Position numbers and translations under genes: made by a program. The notes beneath the pieces were generated by a model, which was given only the letters and a program-made list of their open reading frames with translations, did no database searches and had not been told where the DNA came from. A stretch of 36,896 nt of DNA from an uncultured Chromatiaceae bacterium (lineage in GTDB: Bacteria; Pseudomonadota; Gammaproteobacteria; Tenderiales; Tenderiaceae), in assembly GCA_945787735.1 (NCBI GenBank), contig CALZIQ010000021.1:1-36896 (forward strand), in the 5' to 3' direction. Every line of letters begins with the position of its first letter. Position 1 is the stretch's first letter. Shown here piece after piece: positions 25,899 through 31,824 of this stretch.

Positions 25899-26810
25899 CT
25901 ACAACCAGTTGACCAAAGCAAACCCAAAGCCGATGCGATTAATATAGGCATCGTAGTCAATCAGGCTTTCACCATAGCCACTAAATAGCTGTATATAACC
26001 ATTAAATTGCTCGCTGATGGGATAACTCCAATCAAGCTGAACCGCACCTCTGTTTTCAGCATGCAAATTATTGCGCAGGGTCAAACCTAGTTCGTATTTG
26101 TTCTTGTAATAAAGGGCGTGAATCTCAAAATGCCCCATGTAGTCTTCGATATTGGGATTGTCGTCATCCTCGACATCCTCATTGAAACGAACCCAAGGTT
26201 TGAAAGAGAGGTAATAATCACCCCGCTCAAAAATGAACTGTGCATAAACCCGGTTCCAACTTCGAGACAACGGCTCTGCTTGGCCATTGGATTGATGGTT
26301 AAGTCCAAAGGTCAAAATTCTGTTTCTTAACCCCAAAATAGAGACATCGGTAAAAAAGGTCAGGATCACCTCCGGCTCATGATTGGTCTCACGAAAAGGG
26401 GACGAATTATCACGGTTATACGCCTGCCAGTACGACTGCTGCGTATAGGCAAGACTCAGCTGCCCTCTATCACCAAACACTCCCTTCCAGACAAGGCTTT
26501 TGAGGCTGAGTTGAAACTTAATTTCTGCACGATCAAGCTCACCTGGCGTCCCGACAAAGGCCTGTTTATTAGGCCGACGGTTGTATGCGAATGGCAACAC
26601 ATAGGTGGGCCGATGAGGCGTGATGGAAAAGGAATTGTCCAGCGATGCAATTTCACTGGCAATGCGCCTATCAATAGCAGACTTGCTCTGCTCATCCGCC
26701 AACAACTGTGTCGAAAACATGAACAAAAACGAAAAAATCAACCGGATCATAACTGTTGCAAAGCTCTTTATGGCCATAGGCAGCCGCATGCCATCTATGT
26801 TAACCAACAT
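25899..26810 (-). CDS. pldA: Outer-membrane phospholipase A (OMPLA)
   Basis: OMPLA is a calcium-dependent outer-membrane lipase that removes mislocalised phospholipids. The product is up to 303 residues, with a signal peptide ending near STQLLA at about 38. The barrel contains LSLAYTQQSYWQAYNRDNSS, PFRETNHEPEVIL, and the catalytic segment GLNHQSNGQAEPLSRSWNRVY, where His and Ser of NHQSNG and the Asn of SWNRVY match the His-Ser-Asn triad. Start choice is unclear: ATGs at 26810, 26789 and 26777 are possible, and none has a well-spaced ribosome site. It is divergent from the cold-shock gene. Confidence 0.92.
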   Translation of the reverse strand: MLVNIDGMRLPMAIKSFATVMIRLIFSFLFMFSTQLLADEQSKSAIDRRIASEIASLDNSFSITPHRPTYVLPFAYNRRPNKQAFVGTPGELDRAEIKFQLSLKSLVWKGVFGDRGQLSLAYTQQSYWQAYNRDNSSPFRETNHEPEVILTFFTDVSILGLRNRILTFGLNHQSNGQAEPLSRSWNRVYAQFIFERGDYYLSFKPWVRFNEDVEDDDNPNIEDYMGHFEIHALYYKNKYELGLTLRNNLHAENRGAVQLDWSYPISEQFNGYIQLFSGYGESLIDYDAYINRIGFGFALVNWL

Positions 26811-27074
26811 TCCCTTATCGCCACCAGCCCACGCCCGTTAATAACCCTGCAACAGGGGGGCCTGTCACATCGAAAATCAGACATGGGGATAACACTCGAA
26901 ATAAAGACATGCTGATTTTATTCAGAAAAGGGAGTATAGTGCCCTGGCTTGCATTGGCTCAAGCTGGCTTTCTTAGAACACCCCGAACACCTTTTATCGG
27001 CACCTCTCTGAATCCTCTCTGCGTCATCTGCACGCATTACTTGTTTAATATATACAGCTTCAGAGGAACACATC

Positions 27075-27281
27075 ATGAGTATTGGTACCGTTAAATGGTT
27101 TAACGAATCTAAAGGTTTTGGCTTTATCTCACCACAGGATGGCAGCGATGACGTATTCGTTCACTTCAGCGCCATTTCCGGTGACGGTTTCAAAACCCTG
27201 GCTGAAGGTCAAACTGTTAGCTACCAAGTGGAAAGCGGCCCTAAAGGTCTGCAAGCGGCGCAGGTTCAGCCACAAGGCTAA
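27075..27281 (+). CDS. Cold-shock domain protein (CspA family)
   Basis: CspA-family proteins bind single-stranded RNA and DNA and melt RNA structure. The 68-residue product covers one cold-shock domain. The RNA-binding motifs KGFGFISP (RNP1) and VFVHFSAI (RNP2) are intact, and the opening [14 protein letters not shown] is standard. An AGAGGA ribosome site precedes the ATG. A 264-base gap to pldA leaves room for a long leader, as cold-induced csp genes often have, but whether this one is cold-induced is not shown. A strong terminator follows. Confidence 0.96.
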   Translation: MSIGTVKWFNESKGFGFISPQDGSDDVFVHFSAISGDGFKTLAEGQTVSYQVESGPKGLQAAQVQPQG

Positions 27282-27301
27282 ATACCCCGCCCACCCAACA
27301 G

Positions 27302-27337
27302 CAGTAACCCCGCTCAATATAGCGGGGTTACTGTTTT
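27302..27337 (+). terminator. Terminator after the cold-shock gene
   Basis: A 13-base-pair perfect stem CAGTAACCCCGCT / AGCGGGGTTACTG (27302-27314 and 27321-27333) with loop CAATAT is followed by TTTT. It separates the cold-shock gene from the RRM gene. Confidence 0.93.
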
Positions 27338-27404
27338 AGATCACATGAACACACTGACATCAGTAATAATGTCGGCATACGTGAGCCCCCCGGAGGACAG
27401 CACC

Positions 27405-27665
27405 TTGAAAAAACTATTTGTTGGCAACCTACCATCCAGCACAACAGACAAAGACGTACACGAACTGTTTTCACAATTTGGTAAGGTGCGGTCGCTCAAA
27501 CTGGCAACTGACGTGTTTACTAACCAGTGCAAAGGGTTTGGGTTTATCGAAATGGAAGGTCATGAAGCACGTGCCGCCATTGCCGGCCTAGACGGCAAGG
27601 ATTTCAGTGGTAAACCTTTAAAAGTGAACTTCGAAAGCCCTAAAAAGGTGCGCCGACGCCGCTAG
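27405..27665 (+). CDS. Single-RRM RNA-binding protein
   Basis: The product is a small RNA-binding protein with one RRM domain: RNP2 LFVGNL near residue 4 and RNP1 KGFGFIEM near residue 46, ending in a basic tail KKVRRRR. The frame is open with ATGs at 27345 and 27369, but TTG 27405 has a strong GGAGG site eight bases upstream and gives MKKLFVGNLP, the usual start of bacterial RRM proteins, at 86 residues. Such proteins are common next to or alongside cold-shock genes in Proteobacteria, and both should act on mRNA structure. A terminator lies between the two genes. Confidence 0.9.
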   Translation: MKKLFVGNLPSSTTDKDVHELFSQFGKVRSLKLATDVFTNQCKGFGFIEMEGHEARAAIAGLDGKDFSGKPLKVNFESPKKVRRRR

Positions 27666-27740
27666 TAAGCACTGCGGCAATCTAGCACTACAGCGTGCGC
27701 ATTGTGCGCACCATTTAGCAAAAAACCCTACAAACCCAAC

Positions 27741-27866
27741 GTAGGGTGCGCATTGCGCACCATCGGTATATCCGCAACCACAAAACCCAGAACGGGGCAA
27801 AGTTTCATTCAACATCAAAAATTAACACGTACCCACCGAGAAATTGGTGCACGGTGCGCACCCTAC
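27741..27866. repeat. Paired inverted repeat GTAGGGTGCGCA / TGCGCACCCTAC
   Basis: GTAGGGTGCGCA at 27741-27752 is directly followed by TTGCGCACC, giving a local palindrome (GGTGCGCA-TTGCGCACC). Its exact reverse complement is at 27855-27866, inside another local palindrome (GGTGCACGGTGCGCACC). A degenerate copy (GCGTGCGCATTGTGCGCACC) lies at 27693-27712. This is the layout of REP-type palindromes in facing pairs. It fills the space between the RRM gene and arsM, with no gene in between. Confidence 0.75.
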
Positions 27867-27875
27867 ATTGGTTAA

Positions 27876-28742
27876 TTAGCAGCAACCTGAGCCAGGTTTG
27901 CATGCGGGTTTAATTGCCTCGATAGTGGCGGAGACGACGTAATCGGTTACATTATGATTAGGTGCCCAGTCGCGGATAAATTCTTTTGATTCGTCTTTGG
28001 GTTCGATGCGCACATCAACGAAGCCGGCAGCTTTGATCATTTCTTCCAAGTCTTCGACCAATGAAGCGTTGCCCATGCAACCGGCGATCAATTCAGGATC
28101 ATTACGCATCTCTTCTGGCAGCTCGACTGTCGCGACGACATCTGAGATAGCGAGACGGCCTCCTTTATTCAAAATACGAAAAGCATCCTTGAAGACTTGT
28201 GCTTTGTTAGGTGAAAGATTGATAACACAATTTGAGATGATGACATCGGCTGTTTCATCTTCAATTGGTAAATGTTCGATCTCGCCCAGGCGAAATTCAA
28301 CGTTTGTATATTGACCTTTAACAGCGTTGTTGCGTGCTTTGCTGAGCATGTCTGGTGTCATGTCGACGCCGATGACGCGGCCTGTCTCCCCTACTTCGTG
28401 TGAGGCTAGAAAGCAGTCGAAGCCACCACCGGCGCCCAGGTCTACTACCACTTCACCCGGTTTTAGCGATGCGATGGCGCGTGGATTGCCACAGCCCAGG
28501 CCCATGTCAGCACCGTCGGGGGTTTTGGCCAGGTCTTCTTCGCTGTAACCTAGACGGGTTGAGATCAGGGTGTTGATGGCTGTGTCATCCGAGACGCCGC
28601 AGCAGCTGCTTTCGATGCCGCAACTCTCGTTGTTGTTTTCGGCGTTTGCAACTTTGGCATAGGCATCACGCACGTCTTGGCGATGGCTGTCGTGTTCGGC
28701 GTGATTAGGTTTTTCAGTTTTGGGGGGGCAACAAGAACTCAT
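27876..28742 (-). CDS. arsM: ArsM, arsenite S-adenosylmethionine methyltransferase
   Basis: ArsM methylates arsenite to volatile or less toxic methylarsenicals. The 288-residue product has the SAM-binding motif VVVDLGAGGGFDCFLAS (about 95-111) and the arsenic-binding cysteines in LGLGCGNP, SNCVINLSPNK and AGCMGNASL, the three-part Cys pattern of the family. Cys pairs at both ends (SSCCPP, SSCCGV, GSGCC) may bind extra metal. It lies 20 bases after arsR, so both form one unit. No arsenite pump or arsenate reductase is in the window. Confidence 0.95.
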   Translation of the reverse strand: MSSCCPPKTEKPNHAEHDSHRQDVRDAYAKVANAENNNESCGIESSCCGVSDDTAINTLISTRLGYSEEDLAKTPDGADMGLGCGNPRAIASLKPGEVVVDLGAGGGFDCFLASHEVGETGRVIGVDMTPDMLSKARNNAVKGQYTNVEFRLGEIEHLPIEDETADVIISNCVINLSPNKAQVFKDAFRILNKGGRLAISDVVATVELPEEMRNDPELIAGCMGNASLVEDLEEMIKAAGFVDVRIEPKDESKEFIRDWAPNHNVTDYVVSATIEAIKPACKPGSGCC

Positions 28743-28762
28743 GGCAGACTCCTTAATTCATT

Positions 28763-29074
28763 TCAAACTTTAAAAAAGGTACTCAATTCAGTCAGCACGC
28801 TGGGCTCAAGCCAGCACTCAACATTTTTGCCACGCCGTTCCATCTGGATCAGTCCGGCGCGGTTTAATTCTTTCAAATGATGAGACAGGGTAGAGGGGGC
28901 TATGTCCATGCCCTCGCCCAATTCACCGACACAAAAACGCTCGGCTTCTACACCACACTTTGTTCCGGGTGCACAGCAGTTCATCAGGCGATTAAACAAG
29001 GCTAATCGATGTGGATTGCTCAATGCCTTGAACATTTCATCTAGCGGGGTATTGTTGATTTGATAGTTCGACAT
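28763..29074 (-). CDS. arsR: ArsR/SmtB-family repressor
   Basis: This winged-helix repressor is expected to release DNA when arsenite binds. From ATG 29074 the product is 103 residues (MSNYQINNTPLDEMFKALSN). The recognition helix lies in DIAPSTLSHHLKELNRAGLI. Cysteines at 33, 34, 40 and 48 replace the classic C-V-C-D-L-C of plasmid ArsR, so the metal site is atypical. The frame is open to 29125, but that region holds the promoter. There is no ribosome site; a -10 box ends eight bases before ATG 29074, which suggests a leaderless mRNA. It is co-transcribed with arsM. Confidence 0.9.
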   Translation of the reverse strand: MSNYQINNTPLDEMFKALSNPHRLALFNRLMNCCAPGTKCGVEAERFCVGELGEGMDIAPSTLSHHLKELNRAGLIQMERRGKNVECWLEPSVLTELSTFFKV

Positions 29075-29086
29075 ATTTCGAAGTAT
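29063..29086. promoter_or_regulatory. Likely ArsR operator overlapping the start codon
   Basis: On the minus strand ATACTTCGA-N6-TCGAACTAT is an inverted repeat with one mismatch in nine-base arms. It covers the end of the -10 box, the predicted transcript start and the arsR ATG. This is where an autoregulating repressor would bind. The binding protein is inferred from position. Confidence 0.65.
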
Positions 29087-29109
29087 AAGCAAATTTTGAA
29101 ATGAGTCAA
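29082..29109 (-). promoter_or_regulatory. Sigma-70 type promoter of arsR-arsM
   Basis: On the minus strand TTGACT (29104-29109) and TATACT (29082-29087) each match five of six consensus bases, with a 16-base spacer. Transcription should begin near 29075, at or next to the arsR ATG. Confidence 0.75.
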
Positions 29110-29199
29110 GCCCCGTTAAAATCATTCAGCCTGTATTTGAGATATCAGACCAAGCCTTGGTATGCTCGACACCATCAATCAACAGCAACAGGGGGAGTT

Positions 29200-29484
29200 A
29201 TGTCTATTGATCAGCGCCAGTTTTCTCGCACACCTATGGCGGAAGAAACTATTTATTTCGCCAAAGACAACGAAGATGTGGAAAGCGACCGCATCCACTA
29301 CTACGGCATGATAATCAACATCAGTTCCGGCGGCATCGGTCTTAAAGCCAACATTGCGCATGAGCCTGATGAAGAGCTTTGGTTTGAGGGAATCGAAGGT
29401 TTTGGCGGCACAAGGGCCGGCAAGGTACGCTGGACAAAAGCACTTGAAGAGCAGGAGATGTTTGAGATTGGGGTACAGTTTTAA
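29200..29484 (+). CDS. Short PilZ-domain protein
   Basis: The 94-residue product is a single PilZ domain. Ligand motifs are RQFSR (RxxxR) at residues 6-10 and NISSGG (D/NxSxxG) at about 48-53, so it should bind cyclic di-GMP. The start ATG 29200 follows GGGGGAG; the frame is open further upstream. It stands alone, with no neighbouring pilus or cellulose genes, so its target is unknown. It is the second PilZ protein in the window besides the YcgR type. Confidence 0.85.
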   Translation: MSIDQRQFSRTPMAEETIYFAKDNEDVESDRIHYYGMIINISSGGIGLKANIAHEPDEELWFEGIEGFGGTRAGKVRWTKALEEQEMFEIGVQF

Positions 29485-29938
29485 GTTTATGGATTTCCTC
29501 TATAGCCACGGCTAATTACCCGCTTCAGCCTTGGCAACTACTCCAGGTATCGCCTAAAGCGCCTAGTTTTGCTGCCCTACCTGCTGCATCTTTGCAGTCG
29601 TAACCCTTGCCCCATGGGAGAGAAGGAATATTAAGCATGAGACTGAAAACCTGCTTATGCTTCCGTGTCTCCACCCCACGACATCTGCGATGTCTTTGTT
29701 ATCAATCACTTGAATCATTACAAAATATACGCGTCTGCTTGCGACGACAGTTTTGCACATAAAAACAAAGCCGTTTTTCACCCGCTCAAGTCAAACCGTT
29801 GAAATACATCAAGTAATCAAATATGGCACAGACCTTGATAAGAAACTGATAGCAAGAAGCTCAGCTTAGTCTGCGTATATAAAAGGATTACAAGCTGAGA
29901 AACATGACCGAACATTGTGTAATTCAAAGGAGAAAAAT
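29485..29938. other. Intergenic region upstream of the DUF2892 gene
   Basis: These 454 bases hold no convincing gene. A 70-residue minus-strand frame (29563-29781) and a 41-residue plus-strand frame (29637-29762) are present but have no recognisable content. An FNR-type box lies at 29799-29812. An inverted AAGCAT / ATGCTT pair (29633-29638 and 29657-29662) is seen but weak. Confidence 0.5.
29799..29812 (+). promoter_or_regulatory. Possible FNR/ANR-type box for the DUF2892 gene
   Basis: TTGAAATACATCAA matches the FNR consensus TTGAT-N4-ATCAA with one mismatch. A possible -10 (GATAAG, 29837-29842) lies about 32 bases beyond the box centre, giving a predicted start near 29848, close to the geometry where FNR sits at -41.5. 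The gene begins at 29939. Visual call only. Confidence 0.45.
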
Positions 29939-30232
29939 ATGACTCAAACAACACTTGATTACGGCAACGTGCAAAACCTTGGTGCTTTAGACCGTATTAT
30001 TAACGCCGTCCTTGGCGCTAGTTTGATTGGATTTGTTTTTACCCAGGCCGCGGCCGGTTACCTGGGATGGTTTTCGATCCTGCCGCTTTTGGCGATCTAT
30101 CCGTGTCTGGCCTCGATGACTGGTTTCAGTCCCGTGCGGGCTGCCTTATATGCAATCGCAGTGCGGATCAAGCAATACTGGTCTTACTACTATTCTGGGC
30201 AACGTGATCATATGGATATTTTTGCACATTAA
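29939..30232 (+). CDS. DUF2892 inner-membrane protein
   Basis: The 97-residue product has the DUF2892 pattern: an N-terminal NVQNLGALDRIINAVLGASL followed by two hydrophobic helices (about 19-36 and 42-62) with the GWFSILPLLAIYPCLASMTG segment, in which the Cys near the second helix is typical. The function of this family is unknown; members are often found near sulfur-transfer or redox genes. An AAAGGAG site precedes ATG 29939. The cytoplasmic tail, about 30 residues with YWSYYYSGQRDH, is an extension of the usual domain. Upstream lies a possible FNR box. Confidence 0.85.
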   Translation: MTQTTLDYGNVQNLGALDRIINAVLGASLIGFVFTQAAAGYLGWFSILPLLAIYPCLASMTGFSPVRAALYAIAVRIKQYWSYYYSGQRDHMDIFAH

Positions 30233-30313
30233 TAGAAACCCCCTACATAGGAGGGTGCCAAAACCAAATTAGGAAGAGAAAACAATAAAACGTTGAAAAG
30301 CGCCGCTATCCTC

Positions 30314-30336
30314 ATCCCCGGAGCAATTCCGGGGAT
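30314..30336. other. GC-rich hairpin ATCCCCGGA / TCCGGGGAT
   Basis: A perfect nine-base-pair stem with a five-base loop (GCAAT) lies between the DUF2892 gene and the convergent small lipoprotein gene. No T run follows on either strand. It is of the palindromic-repeat type and may be part of the element ending at 30380. Confidence 0.6.
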
Positions 30337-30347
30337 GCCCTCCCACC

Positions 30348-30380
30348 CCTTCTCCTTTTTTTTAGGGAGAAGGTCTTTTT
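30348..30380 (+). terminator. Terminator-like hairpin CCTTCTCC / GGAGAAGG
   Basis: An eight-base-pair stem (30348-30355 and 30366-30373) with a ten-base T-rich loop is followed by TCTTTTT. It can terminate the DUF2892 transcript. Confidence 0.6.
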
Positions 30381-30414
30381 GGAGCTTAGAAATAAAGCAA
30401 ACTATTCCGGCTTA

Positions 30415-30546
30415 CTATGATGTCCAAACTTTATCGGGAATATCCGATGCATTATCCAGCCCTTCTTCGGCGTTCTTCTGCAACTCGGCACACCCAAATA
30501 GAAACAGCATGACAGCAAGCAAGGCAATGATATTTATCATGGCCAT
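30415..30546 (-). CDS. Small lipoprotein, about 43 residues (entericidin-like)
   Basis: This short frame begins ten bases after the nadA stop, at ATG 30546 (or ATG 30540). It encodes a hydrophobic signal (AMINIIALLAVMLFLFGC) with lipobox LFGC, so Cys19 should be lipidated, and a 24-residue mature part beginning CAELQKNAEEGLDNASDIPD. The plan of a tiny lipoprotein resembles entericidin-type peptides, but no sequence family is claimed. No ribosome site is clear, so translation may couple to nadA. Too short for ordinary gene calling. Confidence 0.65.
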   Translation of the reverse strand: MAMINIIALLAVMLFLFGCAELQKNAEEGLDNASDIPDKVWTS

Positions 30547-30556
30547 TATTTTCGAA

Positions 30557-31654
30557 TTAAATTTTTAAATCGAGCATGCGTTGCAAGGCCAAGCGCGCGT
30601 GTTCTGCAGTTTTTTCTGGCACGCTAACTTGATTAACCACCTTACCTTCGACTAGATTTTCCAAGGTCCAGAGCAAGTGCTGCGGATCGATACGGAACAT
30701 GGTGGAGCACATGCAAATAGTCGGCGACATAAAATGCACATGCGTACCGCGTGCTCTGTTTTGCTCGGCCAGCCGTTTTACCAGATTCAATTCTGTCGCG
30801 ACCAGCCAACGCGAACCATCAGGTGAATCTTTGATGGTATTGATGATGTATTCGGTAGACCCCACATGGTCGGATTTTTCGCACACTTCGAACGATGACT
30901 CGGGATGCGAAATCACCTTACCTTCAGGAAACTTGGCGCGGAAGGCATCGATGTGATCAGGTTTGAACATTTGATGTACGGAACAAAAACCTTTCCATAA
31001 AATCATCTTGGCATTTTTGATTTGTTCAACGCTCAATCCACCCATGGGCTGATCAAAATCCCACACAACCATCTCTTCCAATGGAATGCCCATTTTGTAG
31101 GCAGTGTTGCGACCCAGATGTTGATCGGGAAAGAACAAAATCTTTTCACGTCGCTCGAAGGCCCACTCAAGCACATGTCGTGCATTGGTTGAGGTGCAGA
31201 CGATGCCACCGTGCTCACCACAGAAAGATTTCAGATCGGCGGCAGAGTTGATATAGGTCACCGGCGTCACTGTTTCATCCTGATCAATGGCTTCACCCAA
31301 CTCACGCCAGGCGCGTTCGACTTTGGCTAAGTTGGCCATATCGGCCATGGAACAACCGGCAGCCAGGTCAGGCAGGATAGCAACCTGGTCGGGGCGTGAC
31401 AAAATATCTGCCACTTCGGCCATAAAGTGCACACCGCAAAAAACGATGTATTCCGCTTTTGACGCTGCGGCCACACGCGACAGTTTAAGTGAATCGCCCA
31501 CCGCATCGGCGTGTATAAACACCTCTTCACGCTGATAGTGATGGCCGAGAATCAACAGACGCTCACCCAGGGCCGCTTTGGCGGCCTGGATGCGAGCCTT
31601 ACAATCGTCATCGTTTAACTCTGAAAAGCGCTGAATCGCAATCGCTGCTGTCAT
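30557..31654 (-). CDS. nadA: NadA, quinolinate synthase
   Basis: NadA condenses iminoaspartate and dihydroxyacetone phosphate to quinolinate in NAD synthesis and carries an oxygen-sensitive [4Fe-4S] cluster. The 365-residue product has LILGHHYQREEVFIHADAVG, YIVFCGVHFMAEVADILS, GCSMADMA, GGIVCTSTNARHVLEWA, FFPDQHLGRNTAYKMG, and HPESSFEVCEKSDHVGSTEY. The cluster cysteines are those in FCGVHFMAE, VCTSTNA and the C-terminal SPTICMCSTMFRI. Length is normal. A small lipoprotein gene follows at once. Confidence 0.98.
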   Translation of the reverse strand: MTAAIAIQRFSELNDDDCKARIQAAKAALGERLLILGHHYQREEVFIHADAVGDSLKLSRVAAASKAEYIVFCGVHFMAEVADILSRPDQVAILPDLAAGCSMADMANLAKVERAWRELGEAIDQDETVTPVTYINSAADLKSFCGEHGGIVCTSTNARHVLEWAFERREKILFFPDQHLGRNTAYKMGIPLEEMVVWDFDQPMGGLSVEQIKNAKMILWKGFCSVHQMFKPDHIDAFRAKFPEGKVISHPESSFEVCEKSDHVGSTEYIINTIKDSPDGSRWLVATELNLVKRLAEQNRARGTHVHFMSPTICMCSTMFRIDPQHLLWTLENLVEGKVVNQVSVPEKTAEHARLALQRMLDLKI

Positions 31655-31752
31655 TGTGTATCCACCCTGTTACTACCCCGTACTACATTTGTCATGCCAA
31701 AAGGCAACGGGTTCCATCTTATAACAGAATTAATCCGCCGCGACAGTTCAAT

Positions 31753-31821
31753 GTAGGGTGCGCACGGCGCACCCTGAGCTTTCGGTCGATTAGATTAAAT
31801 GGCGGTCAATGCGCACCCTAC
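31753..31821. repeat. Second GTAGGGTGCGCA / TGCGCACCCTAC inverted pair
   Basis: GTAGGGTGCGCA at 31753-31764, within the palindrome GGTGCGCACGGCGCACC, faces its exact reverse complement at 31810-31821, which ends three bases before the aspS stop. The arms equal those at 27741-27752 and 27855-27866. The pair sits between aspS and nadA, which read the same way. Confidence 0.75.
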
Positions 31822-31824
31822 GGT

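Noticed and set aside
29637-29762. A 41-codon plus-strand frame with an AAGGA site, rich in Cys and Arg
   Set aside because: The composition is odd, no helix, signal or motif is visible, and the region is a low-information gap. Kept out of the feature list as a gene.
29563-29781. A 70-codon minus-strand frame in the gap before the DUF2892 gene
   Set aside because: No ribosome site, domain or neighbour supports it.
29825-29838. TGGCAC-AGACC-TTGA, close to a sigma-54 site before the DUF2892 gene
   Set aside because: The essential -12 GC is GA, so the key base is missing. The FNR-type reading of this promoter region is preferred.
30293-30568. A 91-codon plus-strand frame opposite the small lipoprotein
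   Set aside because: It runs through the palindromic and terminator hairpins and lacks a ribosome site; the minus-strand lipoprotein reading explains the region better.
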